Shown piece by piece: positions 25,597 through 34,727 of a DNA stretch of 47,988 nucleotides. The DNA lies in contig CANJLG010000018.1 of the NCBI GenBank assembly GCA_947475095.1, forward strand, positions 1 to 47,988, read 5' to 3'. The notes under the pieces were generated by a model, which worked only from the letters and a program-made list of their open reading frames with translations, was not told where the DNA came from and searched no databases. The number at the start of each line of letters is the position of its first letter. Positions within the stretch are counted from its first letter, which is position 1. A program made the translations under genes and the position numbers. This stretch comes from Flavobacteriales bacterium (lineage in GTDB: Bacteria; Bacteroidota; Bacteroidia; Flavobacteriales_D; Crocinitomicaceae).

Positions 25597-26694
25597 ATGT
25601 CATTAAAATGCGGAATTGTGGGTTTGCCGAATGTCGGAAAATCAACATTGTTTAATTGTTTATCTAATGCAAAAGCGCAAGCGGCAAATTTTCCTTTTTG
25701 TACCATCGAACCTAATATTGGTACCATAACGATTCCTGATCCTCGTCTGGAAAAGTTGGAAAGTATCGTCGTTCCCCAGCGTGTAGTCCCAACCACCATG
25801 GAAATTGTAGATATAGCAGGCTTGGTTAAAGGTGCATCAAAAGGGGAGGGACTGGGCAATCAATTTTTGGCAAATATTCGCGAAACGGATGCGATTATCC
25901 ATGTACTTAGGTGCTTCGATGATGGAAATATTATTCACGTTGATGGGAGTGTAAATCCAGTTAGAGACAAGGAAATAATCGACATTGAGCTGCAACTAAA
26001 AGATCTTGAATCGATCGACAAAAAACTGAGTTCTTTATCCCGAGTTTTAAAATCTGGTGATAAAGATTCCTTAAAAGAAAATGAACTCTCTTTAAAAATT
26101 AAAGAGGGATTGGAAAAAGGAATTTCTGTCAGAGGATTAGATTTTTCTCACGATGATTTTGAAATAATTAAGAAATTTCAGTTGATTACTGCTAAACCTG
26201 TACTATATCTGTGTAATGTTGATGAAGCTTCTGTAAAAACAGGAAATGAGTATGTTGAGCAAGTAAAAGCGGCTATTGCCAATGAAAATGCAGAGGTGCT
26301 TGTTATCGGGGCAAAGATTGAAGCTGATATTACCGAGCTTGATACCTACGATGAACGTCAACTATTTTTAGATGAATTAGGATTGGAAGAACCTGGTGTA
26401 AATCGATTGATTCGTTCTGCTTATTCCTTACTTAATTTACAAACTTATTTTACCGCTGGTGTAAAAGAGGTAAGAGCTTGGACAATCTACAAGGGAATGA
26501 CTGCCCCTCAAGCAGCAAGTGTTATTCACACTGATTTTGAGAAAGGGTTTATTCGGGCGGAGGTTATGAAATATCACGATTTTACTACCTTAGGATCTGA
26601 AAATGCCGTCAAAGAAGCTGGTAAATTTAAAGTGGAAGGCAAAGAGTATGTCGTTGAAGATGGCGATATTATGCATTTTAGATTCAATGTTTAA
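25597..26694 (+). CDS. ychF: Redox-regulated ATPase YchF
   Basis: A 365-residue Obg-family P-loop protein. G1 GLPNVGKST (residues 9-17), G3 DIAGLVKGASKGEGLGN, and NVDE in place of NKxD, which is the change linked to ATP rather than GTP preference in YchF. A coiled-coil segment (about 120-200) and a C-terminal TGS domain (about 280-365) follow. Full length. Heads a same-strand series with fumarylacetoacetase and the RelA/SpoT gene. The upstream remnant leaves it close behind the old promoter. Confidence 0.96.
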   Translation: MSLKCGIVGLPNVGKSTLFNCLSNAKAQAANFPFCTIEPNIGTITIPDPRLEKLESIVVPQRVVPTTMEIVDIAGLVKGASKGEGLGNQFLANIRETDAIIHVLRCFDDGNIIHVDGSVNPVRDKEIIDIELQLKDLESIDKKLSSLSRVLKSGDKDSLKENELSLKIKEGLEKGISVRGLDFSHDDFEIIKKFQLITAKPVLYLCNVDEASVKTGNEYVEQVKAAIANENAEVLVIGAKIEADITELDTYDERQLFLDELGLEEPGVNRLIRSAYSLLNLQTYFTAGVKEVRAWTIYKGMTAPQAASVIHTDFEKGFIRAEVMKYHDFTTLGSENAVKEAGKFKVEGKEYVVEDGDIMHFRFNV

Positions 26695-26711
26695 ATAATT
26701 ATTCGCTCACT

Positions 26712-27983
26712 ATGATTTCAGCAAATCAAGCTCATTTAAAGTCCTGGATTCCTGTTCCTGAACATTCAGATTTTCCAATTCAAAATATACCTTTTGGGAT
26801 TATTAAAATGGAAGGAAAATCACCTCGGGTAGCAACTCGTATCGGTGATTCAGTTATCGATTTGTATGAATTATACAAGCTCGGATGTTTCGAATCTTTG
26901 CCTTTTGAGTCGAATGATTTTGACGCTTCATCCCTTAATTCATTAATGAAAAAAGGAAAGTTAGCGGTAAGAGAATTACGAAATGTCCTCTCTGCTTTAT
27001 TGTTGAGCGATAATTCCTTCTTGCGGGATAAAAGTGAACTTCATGATTCATTTTTGTACACACATGATTCAGTTGAAATGCTTTTGCCTGTAAATATTGG
27101 AGATTATACCGATTTTTATTCAAGTAAAGAGCATGCAACAAATGTTGGGGTAATGTTTAGAGATCCTGCTAATGCGCTACTTCCAAACTGGTTGTGGATT
27201 CCTGTTGGATACCATGGTCGAGCATCTTCAGTAGTGGTTTCAGGAACTGATTTTCATCGTCCGAAAGGTCAAATAAAACCAAACGACGAGGAGGATCCCA
27301 TCTTTTCAGCTTCTCGACAAATTGATTTTGAATTAGAAATGGGTTTCATTACCTTCGACGGAAAACCACTTGGGGATTCTATCTCGGTTGCTGAAGCGGA
27401 TGATTATATTTTTGGTCTTTGTCTTTTTAATGATTGGTCGGCAAGGGATATTCAGAAATGGGAATATGTTCCTCTAGGGCCATTTCTAGCCAAAAACTTT
27501 GTTTCAACCATGTCTGCTTGGATTGTTACTTTGGATGCCTTACAGCCATTCCGTGTAGAAAGTCCTATTCAATCGCCTAAAGTGCTTGAATATCTTGCGG
27601 GTTCAGGAAAAGATTCATATGACATTCAGTTACAAGTTGCTATCGAAACGGAATCAAAGGTAGAAACTGAAATTTGTCAATCCAATTTCAAATATATGTA
27701 TTGGACTATGGCGCAGCAATTAGCTCATCATACGGTTAATGGTTGCAATGTTAGAGGTGGAGACTTGATGGGTTCAGGAACTATTTCTGGTCCAAGTGAA
27801 GGTTCATATGGCTCTATGTTGGAATTAGCATGGAAAGGAACTAAACCCATAACATTAAACGATGGTACGCAGCGGCGATTTATTTTAGATGGTGATACCG
27901 TTGTCATGCGAGGATATTGCCAAAATGCTAACGTAAGAATTGGTTTCGGAGAGGTAAAAGGAAAATTATTACCTGCGAAGTAA
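26712..27983 (+). CDS. fahA: Fumarylacetoacetase
   Basis: A 423-residue enzyme hydrolysing fumarylacetoacetate to fumarate and acetoacetate, the last step of tyrosine/phenylalanine breakdown. Hallmarks: YTDFYSSKEHATNVG (metal and catalytic His region), GYHGRASSVVVSG, FGLCLFNDWSARDIQKWEYVPLG and GDLMGSGTISG. Length and order match the two-domain eukaryotic-type enzyme. 17 bases after ychF, and its stop is directly followed by the RelA/SpoT start. No other tyrosine-pathway gene lies in the window. Confidence 0.95.
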   Translation: MISANQAHLKSWIPVPEHSDFPIQNIPFGIIKMEGKSPRVATRIGDSVIDLYELYKLGCFESLPFESNDFDASSLNSLMKKGKLAVRELRNVLSALLLSDNSFLRDKSELHDSFLYTHDSVEMLLPVNIGDYTDFYSSKEHATNVGVMFRDPANALLPNWLWIPVGYHGRASSVVVSGTDFHRPKGQIKPNDEEDPIFSASRQIDFELEMGFITFDGKPLGDSISVAEADDYIFGLCLFNDWSARDIQKWEYVPLGPFLAKNFVSTMSAWIVTLDALQPFRVESPIQSPKVLEYLAGSGKDSYDIQLQVAIETESKVETEICQSNFKYMYWTMAQQLAHHTVNGCNVRGGDLMGSGTISGPSEGSYGSMLELAWKGTKPITLNDGTQRRFILDGDTVVMRGYCQNANVRIGFGEVKGKLLPAK

Positions 27984-30224
27984 ATGAATGCACTACCTGA
28001 AAAGTATGATGTCGAAAGAGAGCGAAAGGAGATACTAGCGGCGTTTCGTGGTTTACTCCGTTCTTTTAAAGATCGAACAAAAGAGGAAACTCGTTTGGTT
28101 AGAAAAGCGTTTGATTTGGCTTTAGAAGCGCATAAAGATATGCGAAGGAAATCCGGGGAGCCATACATCTATCATCCAATTTCAGTTGCTAGAATTTGTG
28201 CCGAAGAAATGGGCCTCGATATCTCGGCTATTGTTTGTGCTTTATTGCATGATACCGTTGAAGATACACACATAACCTTAGAAGATATTGAGGATATGTT
28301 TGGTGAACGGGCTCGGAAGATAATCAATGGTTTAACAAAAATACCAGAAGTATTCGACGAAAATGCGTCGATTCAAGCAGAGAATTTCAGGAAAATGATT
28401 CTCACAATCAGTGACGATTTTAGGGTTGTTTTAATCAAATTAGCCGATCGTTTGCATAATATGAGGACGCTGGATAGCATGCCTGCAGATAAGCAATTAC
28501 GAATAGCGTCGGAAACAAAATTTTTGTACGCTCCATTGGCGCATCGTTTTGGTTTATATTCCATAAAAACGGAATTAGAAGATTTGTCTTTAAAATATTG
28601 TGAACCAGAAGTGTATATATTGATTCAAAATCAATTAAAAAGCACCCAAGATGTTAGAGCGCGGTTTATTCGTCGTTTTATGTCTCCTATTAAAGATACT
28701 TTAATGCACGAGGGGTATATCTTTGATATCATCGCACGTACAAAATCGATCTCTTCTATTTGGCGAAAAATGCAATCCAAAGAAATACCATTTGAAGAAG
28801 TTTTTGATGTTTTTGCCATTCGTATCATTATCGAAACTCCTCCCGAATTAGAAAAGCCAGATTGCTGGCGGATTTATAGTATTGTAACGGATTATTATCA
28901 GCCAAGTCCTGATCGCTTGAGAGACTGGATCTCTACACCGCGCGCTAATGGATATGAATCCTTACACACGACAGTAATGTCTCCACAAGGACGTTGGGTT
29001 GAGGTTCAAATACGTTCAAAAAGAATGGACGAAATAGCGGAAAAAGGTCTTGCAGCACATTATAAATACAAGGAATTAAAAAATGACGATAGTAAATTTG
29101 ATCGTTGGATATCTGAAGTTCGTGCGCTTTTAGAAAACCCGAATACCAATGCTCTTGATTTTGTCAATGAATTTAAATTGAATTTATTCAATGATGAGAT
29201 TTATATTTTTACACCAAAAGGCGAGCTTCGAGTGCTTCCAATTGGGGCCACAATCTTAGATTTCGCCTATGATATTCATACAGATATTGGGGATAAATGC
29301 ATCGGCGCCAAAGTTAATAATCGTTTAGTTCCGCTAAGTTATCAACTAAATAATGGAGATCAATTAGAGATTATAACATCTTCTAAGCAAAAACCAAATG
29401 AAGATTGGTTGAAGTTTGTGGTGTCAGCACGCGCAAAACAAAAAATTAAAGCATCGCTAAATGAAGAGCGAAAATTAATAGCCTCAGATGGAAAAGAATT
29501 GTTAGATCGAAAATTTAAACAGTTTAACATAATATTTAATGCTGAAAACATTACTTATTTAGAAAAATATTTTGCTACAGGATCTGCGACAGAATTATAT
29601 TTTCGAATCGCTAAAGGAAAGATTGAATTATCAAAAATAAGGGATATTCAAGCTGTTAATGGAATTTTTCAATATCCTAAAAAGGAAAATGTTGTCAAAA
29701 GAAAGGCTGTTGATGAAGCGTCTATTAATTCTCATGGGATAGATGCAAAACGGGATATTATATTAATTGGTGATGATTTTAAGGGATTTGAATATCAAAT
29801 GTCTAAATGTTGTAATCCTATTCCTGGCGATAAAGTTTTTGGGTTTATTACTATTTCTCAAGGAATAAAAATTCACCGAAATAATTGCCCGAACTCGATT
29901 CATTTAATGTCGAAATATGCCTACAGGTGTTTAAAAGCTAAATGGAAGGCGCAAAGAGAAGTGGAACGATTGGCAGCAATTAAAATAGTTGGGATTGATA
30001 GGATTGGGCTGGTTAATAAACTTACTGAAATTATATCCAAAGAGAACAAGGTAAATATGAAAAGTATTTCCTTCGATACTGTTGATGGCGTTTTCGAGGG
30101 GCACATTAGTGTTTTAGTATTAGATACAAAGCACTTAGAATTACTGATTAGAAAATTTGAGGAAGTAGAGGGTGTTCAAAAGGTCATTCGATGGGATGCT
30201 AAGGATATCGATATAGACCTTTAA
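27984..30224 (+). CDS. RelA/SpoT family (p)ppGpp synthetase/hydrolase
   Basis: A 746-residue long RSH protein. HD hydrolase domain with YIYHPISVA (His64) and LLHDTVED (His89-Asp90); synthetase domain with DVFAIRIII and the G-loop ANGYESLHTTV; TGS domain with IYIFTPKGELRVLP; a conserved-cysteine region (SKCCNPIPGDKVFG); and a C-terminal ACT domain (about 665-740). The intact HD motif suggests a bifunctional Rel/SpoT type. The start follows the fumarylacetoacetase stop with no gap. Its 3' end overlaps the convergent OstA-like gene by four bases. Confidence 0.95.
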   Translation: MNALPEKYDVERERKEILAAFRGLLRSFKDRTKEETRLVRKAFDLALEAHKDMRRKSGEPYIYHPISVARICAEEMGLDISAIVCALLHDTVEDTHITLEDIEDMFGERARKIINGLTKIPEVFDENASIQAENFRKMILTISDDFRVVLIKLADRLHNMRTLDSMPADKQLRIASETKFLYAPLAHRFGLYSIKTELEDLSLKYCEPEVYILIQNQLKSTQDVRARFIRRFMSPIKDTLMHEGYIFDIIARTKSISSIWRKMQSKEIPFEEVFDVFAIRIIIETPPELEKPDCWRIYSIVTDYYQPSPDRLRDWISTPRANGYESLHTTVMSPQGRWVEVQIRSKRMDEIAEKGLAAHYKYKELKNDDSKFDRWISEVRALLENPNTNALDFVNEFKLNLFNDEIYIFTPKGELRVLPIGATILDFAYDIHTDIGDKCIGAKVNNRLVPLSYQLNNGDQLEIITSSKQKPNEDWLKFVVSARAKQKIKASLNEERKLIASDGKELLDRKFKQFNIIFNAENITYLEKYFATGSATELYFRIAKGKIELSKIRDIQAVNGIFQYPKKENVVKRKAVDEASINSHGIDAKRDIILIGDDFKGFEYQMSKCCNPIPGDKVFGFITISQGIKIHRNNCPNSIHLMSKYAYRCLKAKWKAQREVERLAAIKIVGIDRIGLVNKLTEIISKENKVNMKSISFDTVDGVFEGHISVLVLDTKHLELLIRKFEEVEGVQKVIRWDAKDIDIDL

Positions 30225-31762
30225 ATTTTTCTACCTATATTTTTAGGTCGTTTTGGTCTCTTAGCTACTAACCAATTGAATCCTACAATAAATTTTTCTT
30301 CTTCCTTAATTTGATTCATAGGATAAAATACACCGTCGGGCTTATCAAAATAGGTGATACTCTTTACTTCTCCACTATCTAAAAAAACGCGTAAATCAGA
30401 GGCGTATAATCGATTAAGACCTAAGCGTTTCTTTGTTATGCTTGAGTCTGTTTTTAGTTCCTCAATGGGATATAAAATTGTCCATGCATTACCATTCATG
30501 TCTGCTCGCTGCAATTCGTTGTTTTCAAACCAAGCTGTCATTTTACGACCTGATAATTGGTTGTAATATAAACCACTGTCTAATTCCATTATGGCTGAAG
30601 CTTTTCCACTAACGATGGCTTTTTTTACTAAACTATCCATCATAAATACTACTATTGTATCTCCTTTTAATTGGGCATTTTTAGCCCATATTATAGGCGA
30701 TTTCGAAAGGGTGAGCTGTCCGGTTTTGTTATCGTAATATGCCGAATCAGAAATAGATTGCATGCTACTGCTATAAATCTTAACATTTTTGTTCCCGATC
30801 ATCGCTTTGGCATTTCCAATGGAATCCTCCAATATGGTGAGCGTATCAGAAATTAAGTAAATACTGTCATTTTCAGTTTTTTGAATGGCTAAGGCATTTC
30901 CAGTAATATAAGATTTTCCAATCGATTTATTACTGTAGAAAACATCACTTAAGAGGCGTTGATTATTTTGTTTGTCATCCATCTGAACCTTGCCTCTTGC
31001 TGTAAAAATTTGTGGTTTTGAAGCGTAATATGCGGTATCGCAAATCACGACTTGTCCACTTTGAGAAATTTTAACATTTTTATATAAGGTTCCTTCTTCT
31101 CTTTGAACATGAAACGATCCGCGCTCACAATTTATGGTTACACTGTCGTTTTTTATTTCTGTAGGACCGAAGAATTGGGTGAGCTGCTTCTCATATGCGA
31201 ATTGAAGTGTGTCTGTTGTCATTATTAAATCATCCTTCTTATATAGAACTTCTCCGCTAAAGAAGAAACTTCCTATATTAGGGTAGAAATAACCATATTT
31301 ACTTGTAACCATTTCATTAGAAACAATACTTTCAATTTTTCCATAATTTCTATAAGTGGCTCGACCATTATTCGCATTGTAATCTAGTGAATCTGTTGCT
31401 ATTTTATATTCTAAATCTCGAATTCTAACGTTTCCCCATAGCTTTGCATACTTTGTTGCACCATAATAAAGTAATGAATCACAAAATAAATTAATGTCAT
31501 CTTTTTTAATTTGAACATTGCCATAGGCATGAACTATTTTTTTATTATGATGGTAATGAGCTGAATCGCAATACATGGTATTCCCTTGATAGGTAAAGTT
31601 TACGGTTCCAATTAGTCTATGCTGGCCAGTTCTTTGATCGAAAATAACCTTTTCTGTTCCAGGTAATAGTTCCAAAATATTCCCCTGAGCATGAAGACCT
31701 TCCTTCAAAAAAAATGCGCTCAAAATGAACGCATAAAGGTATATTTTATGGAAGATTCCCAT
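30221..31762 (-). CDS. OstA-like envelope protein (LptA/LptD N-domain type)
   Basis: A 513-residue exported protein with a signal peptide (about 1-25, ending LHAQG). The body is a long series of OstA/LptA-type beta-jellyroll repeats, with recurring phrases such as MYCDSAHYHHNKKIVHAYGNV, FCDSLLYYGATKYAKLWGNV and VICDTAYYASKPQIFTARGKV. LptA-like domains bridge LPS across the periplasm. This Bacteroidota version is longer and lacks the LptD barrel. One base after purA, in a fur/STAS/purA/ostA run. Its precise place in LPS transport is inference. Confidence 0.82.
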   Translation of the reverse strand: MGIFHKIYLYAFILSAFFLKEGLHAQGNILELLPGTEKVIFDQRTGQHRLIGTVNFTYQGNTMYCDSAHYHHNKKIVHAYGNVQIKKDDINLFCDSLLYYGATKYAKLWGNVRIRDLEYKIATDSLDYNANNGRATYRNYGKIESIVSNEMVTSKYGYFYPNIGSFFFSGEVLYKKDDLIMTTDTLQFAYEKQLTQFFGPTEIKNDSVTINCERGSFHVQREEGTLYKNVKISQSGQVVICDTAYYASKPQIFTARGKVQMDDKQNNQRLLSDVFYSNKSIGKSYITGNALAIQKTENDSIYLISDTLTILEDSIGNAKAMIGNKNVKIYSSSMQSISDSAYYDNKTGQLTLSKSPIIWAKNAQLKGDTIVVFMMDSLVKKAIVSGKASAIMELDSGLYYNQLSGRKMTAWFENNELQRADMNGNAWTILYPIEELKTDSSITKKRLGLNRLYASDLRVFLDSGEVKSITYFDKPDGVFYPMNQIKEEEKFIVGFNWLVAKRPKRPKNIGRKI

Positions 31763-31763
31763 A

Positions 31764-33032
31764 TTATTTTAAAAGGGTTTGTTCCCTGTCAGGGCCTACA
31801 GATACAAGCGTAATAGGTACATTTAATTCTTTTTCAAGATAAAGGACATAATTTTTAAGTTCTTGAGGCGCATCTTCATACCTTCTCAATTTAGTTAAAT
31901 CTTCTTTCCACCCCGCCATCTCAATGTAGATTGGAACAAGGACTACATCGTTAACATCATAAGGAAATTCTGTTACTTTGTGACCATCTATTTCGTAATG
32001 CGTACAGATTTTTATGGAATCAAATATACTGAGGATATCAGCTTTCATCATACTTAATTCAGTTACTCCATTAACCATTATGGCATATTTTAACTGAACT
32101 AAATCTATCCAGCCACAACGTCGAGGGCGGCCAGTGGTAGATCCAAATTCACGCCCTTCTTGTCTGATCTGTTCGCCAACTTCGTCTAGTAATTCAGTTG
32201 GAAATGGCCCACTACCTACACGTGTGCAATAGGCTTTGAAAATCCCGATTACCTCACCAATTTTGTTTGGAGCAATGCCTAAACCAGTGCATGTTCCAGC
32301 CGTAACTGTATTGGAAGAGGTTACAAATGGATAGGTTCCAAAATCAATATCGAGCATCGTGCCTTGAGCACCTTCTGCTAATATTTTTTTACCAGATAAA
32401 ATAGCGGTATTTAAAAAATGCTCGCTATCAACAGCATCCAAGGATTTTATTACTTCTAAACTATCCATCCACTCTTTTTCCAAAGAAGTCAAATCATATT
32501 CGAAATCATCATAATGGGAAAGTATCCCGATATGCTTATCCATTAAATTTTGGTATTTCTCCTTAAAATTTGGAGAATAAAGATCACCAACCCGTAAGCC
32601 GTTTCTTCCTGTTTTATCCATGTAGGTTGGACCAATACCCTTGAGCGTAGATCCAATCTTATTTTTTCCTTTTAATGTTTCGGATGCGGCATCTAATAAT
32701 TTATGAGTAGGTAGGATTAAATGTGCTTTCTTAGAAATAAATAAGCGTTTTTTGAAGTCAATATTGAAAGGCGCTAATTTCTCTAATTCACCTTTGAATA
32801 TTATTGGGTCAATGACTACACCATTGCCCACTAAATTTATAACATTTTCTCGAAAGATGCCAGATGGAATCGTATGAAGAACGTGTTTTATACCTTCAAA
32901 TTCTAAGGTATGACCAGCATTAGGGCCGCCTTGAAATCGAGCAATTATATCATATTTTGGGGTGAAAACATCAACAATTTTTCCTTTTCCTTCATCTCCC
33001 CATTGAAGGCCTAATAATACATCAACTTTCAT
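31764..33032 (-). CDS. purA: Adenylosuccinate synthetase
   Basis: A 422-residue enzyme making adenylosuccinate from IMP, GTP and aspartate, the first committed step to AMP. Signature stretches: GLQWGDEGKGKIVD near residue 8, GGPNAGHT, GIGPTYMDKTGRNGLRVGDL, EGAQGTMLDIDFGTYPFVT, and TTGRPRRCGW. Full length. Seven bases after the STAS gene and one base before the OstA-like gene. Confidence 0.97.
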   Translation of the reverse strand: MKVDVLLGLQWGDEGKGKIVDVFTPKYDIIARFQGGPNAGHTLEFEGIKHVLHTIPSGIFRENVINLVGNGVVIDPIIFKGELEKLAPFNIDFKKRLFISKKAHLILPTHKLLDAASETLKGKNKIGSTLKGIGPTYMDKTGRNGLRVGDLYSPNFKEKYQNLMDKHIGILSHYDDFEYDLTSLEKEWMDSLEVIKSLDAVDSEHFLNTAILSGKKILAEGAQGTMLDIDFGTYPFVTSSNTVTAGTCTGLGIAPNKIGEVIGIFKAYCTRVGSGPFPTELLDEVGEQIRQEGREFGSTTGRPRRCGWIDLVQLKYAIMVNGVTELSMMKADILSIFDSIKICTHYEIDGHKVTEFPYDVNDVVLVPIYIEMAGWKEDLTKLRRYEDAPQELKNYVLYLEKELNVPITLVSVGPDREQTLLK

Positions 33033-33039
33033 CTATAAC

Positions 33040-33369
33040 TTAATTAAAATGATTTTTTGCTGATTCAAATGAATCGAAAATAGTAAAGACTTCATGAATT
33101 TTTGTTATCTCAAATAACTTCGTGAGTCCAGCATTTGGCTTTAAAAAAACGGTGTCCCCTCCATTTATCCTCGATTTAGTAAGTACCTTAACCATAAAGG
33201 CAATCCCGCTCGAGTTTGTATGCGATAATTGTGAAAGATCTATGACAATTTTCCAATTATCTACCTGGTCAATGGCTTCTTTCATCGGCTGAATATCAGC
33301 GTCGGATAATATTTTGCCTGATATAAACAAACAAGTTACTGTAGAGGTGGAAATTGAAAATTCGATCAT
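33040..33369 (-). CDS. STAS-domain protein (anti-sigma factor antagonist-like)
   Basis: A 109-residue single STAS domain: an IVIDLSQLSHTNSSGIAFM core in which the Ser-Ser pair corresponds to the phosphorylated serine of SpoIIAA/RsbV proteins, followed by a GGDTVFLKPN beta strand and LFEITKIHEVFTIFDS. Such proteins relay partner-switch signals with anti-sigma kinases, but no kinase or sigma gene is nearby. Its start overlaps the end of the fur-like gene by four bases, so expression is coupled. Confidence 0.85.
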   Translation of the reverse strand: MIEFSISTSTVTCLFISGKILSDADIQPMKEAIDQVDNWKIVIDLSQLSHTNSSGIAFMVKVLTKSRINGGDTVFLKPNAGLTKLFEITKIHEVFTIFDSFESAKNHFN

Positions 33370-33812
33370 GATTTACTTTTTTTAATTCCATAAAAATAGA
33401 GTGAATGATGTTGAATATCAACGTCAAATAACTCTTCAATGGTTGTTTTTATTTGTTGTATTCTTGGATCACAAAATTCTTTAACTTCATTGGAATCAGT
33501 GAAAATTAAATGATCGTGCTGCTTTGATCCATGGGCTTTCTCATATTGAGCTAGGTTCTTGCCAAACTGGTGCTTCGTTACTAAATTGCAAGCAAGTAAT
33601 AATTCAATAGTATTGTATAGAGTGGCTCTTGAAACACGGTAATTATTACTCTTCATTTTTTCATATAGTGTCTCCACATCAAAATGCCCGTTATATCCAT
33701 AGATCTCTGATAAAATAGCAAAACGTTCGGGCGTCTTTCTATGACCATTTTGTACTAAATAGGCGGAGAAAATACTTAATACCTTTTCTTGAAGCTCCAA
33801 GTTGTTATTCAT
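33366..33812 (-). CDS. Fur family transcriptional regulator lacking the CxxC zinc site
   Basis: A 148-residue protein with a winged helix (KTPERFAILSEIY ... RVSRATLYNTIELLLACNLV) and a dimerisation part with HDHLIFTDSNEVKEF. Classic Fur has HDHLxCxxCG here; both Cys of the structural CxxC are replaced (Phe, Ser), and no second CxxC is seen. It may sense metal, peroxide or something else; the sequence does not decide. First gene of the STAS/purA/ostA operon. A TAnnTTTG box lies 14 bases before its ATG. Confidence 0.9.
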   Translation of the reverse strand: MNNNLELQEKVLSIFSAYLVQNGHRKTPERFAILSEIYGYNGHFDVETLYEKMKSNNYRVSRATLYNTIELLLACNLVTKHQFGKNLAQYEKAHGSKQHDHLIFTDSNEVKEFCDPRIQQIKTTIEELFDVDIQHHSLYFYGIKKSKS

Positions 33813-33826
33813 TTTTGTTGTAAATA

Positions 33827-33834
33827 CAAATGTA
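33827..33834 (-). promoter_or_regulatory. Bacteroidota -7 box (TACATTTG) for the fur/STAS/purA/ostA operon
   Basis: Minus-strand TACATTTG matches TAnnTTTG 14 bases before the fur-like ATG, predicting a very short leader. The surrounding AT-rich palindromic look (TACAAATGTA on the plus strand) could also hold an operator, but it does not fit a standard Fur box. Confidence 0.4.
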
Positions 33835-33938
33835 ATTATTTCTTTGGATGTGCAATCCTGATTTTATTGTTGATTTCTATTGTTGAACGAACTATTTTTC
33901 AATCGTTAATTTCTTTACGTGGTTCGATAAAAGATACT

Positions 33939-33946
33939 TAAATTTG
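33939..33946 (+). promoter_or_regulatory. Bacteroidota -7 box (TAAATTTG) for the glycosyltransferase gene
   Basis: An exact TAnnTTTG match ending only three bases before the ATG at 33950. Transcription from it would start at or just after the start codon, so the mRNA could be leaderless or the next AUG could be used. An in-frame TTG at 33944 lies inside the box and is rejected as a start. Confidence 0.4.
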
Positions 33947-33949
33947 CAT

Positions 33950-34699
33950 ATGCTAAATGGAAAACGTATTTGTGTTGTATTGCCTGCTTATAATGCGGCA
34001 GAGACATTAGAGATGACCTATAATGAAATTCCTTTTGATATTGTTGATGATGTTGTTTTGGTAGATGATGCTAGCAAGGATGCGACAACAGAACTTGGAA
34101 AAAAATTGGGGATAAAACATTTGATTCGTCATGAAAATAATAGGGGCTACGGTGGTAATCAAAAATCGTGTTATCAAAAAGCGCTGGGACTAAATGCCGA
34201 TATTATCATAATGTTGCATCCTGATTATCAATATACTCCAAAGTTGATCCATTCGCTTTCTGCGGTGATTGCATTTGACGTTTATCCGGTTGTAATGGGC
34301 TCTAGGATTCTAGGTAAAGGGGCAAGAAAAGGTGGAATGCCACTGTATAAATATATAGCGAATCGCTTTTTGACCTTAGGACAAAATATATTATTGGGTC
34401 AAAAACTTTCAGAATACCATACGGGATATCGTGCATTTTCAAAAGAAATTTTTGAGAAAATTGATATCGAAAGTAATTCAGATGATTTTATATTCGATAA
34501 TCAAATGCTTGCTCAGATATTTTATGCAGGGTTTGAAATCGGTGAAATTACTTGTCCTACAAAATATTTCGAAGAAGCTTCATCCATAAATTTTAAACGC
34601 TCTGTTCAATATGGTCTAGGCGTTATCGGTGTTTCAATTAGTTACCGAATGGCACGATGGGGGATTGTAAAACCGAAACTGTTTTATCCTAAAAAATAA
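33950..34699 (+). CDS. Family 2 glycosyltransferase, DPM1/polyprenyl-phosphate type
   Basis: 249 residues from the ATG at 33950. GT-A fold with VVLPAYNAAETLEMTYNEIP, the nucleotide-sugar DVVLVDDASKD (DxD-like), and NRGYGGNQKSCYQKAL, resembling dolichyl/polyprenyl-phosphate mannose or glucose synthases. There are no long membrane helices, only a hydrophobic stretch near the C-terminus. It probably charges a lipid carrier with one sugar for surface glycan or glycoprotein assembly. 28 bases before ettA. Could serve the TMTC-like protein further along, but that is speculation. Confidence 0.85.
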   Translation: MLNGKRICVVLPAYNAAETLEMTYNEIPFDIVDDVVLVDDASKDATTELGKKLGIKHLIRHENNRGYGGNQKSCYQKALGLNADIIIMLHPDYQYTPKLIHSLSAVIAFDVYPVVMGSRILGKGARKGGMPLYKYIANRFLTLGQNILLGQKLSEYHTGYRAFSKEIFEKIDIESNSDDFIFDNQMLAQIFYAGFEIGEITCPTKYFEEASSINFKRSVQYGLGVIGVSISYRMARWGIVKPKLFYPKK

Positions 34700-34727
34700 T
34701 AATTAAACTAAAAATAAGGAATCGATT

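Noticed and set aside
33821..33840. Fur box upstream of the fur-like gene
   Set aside because: The palindrome is short and does not fit the 7-1-7 or related Fur/PerR patterns.
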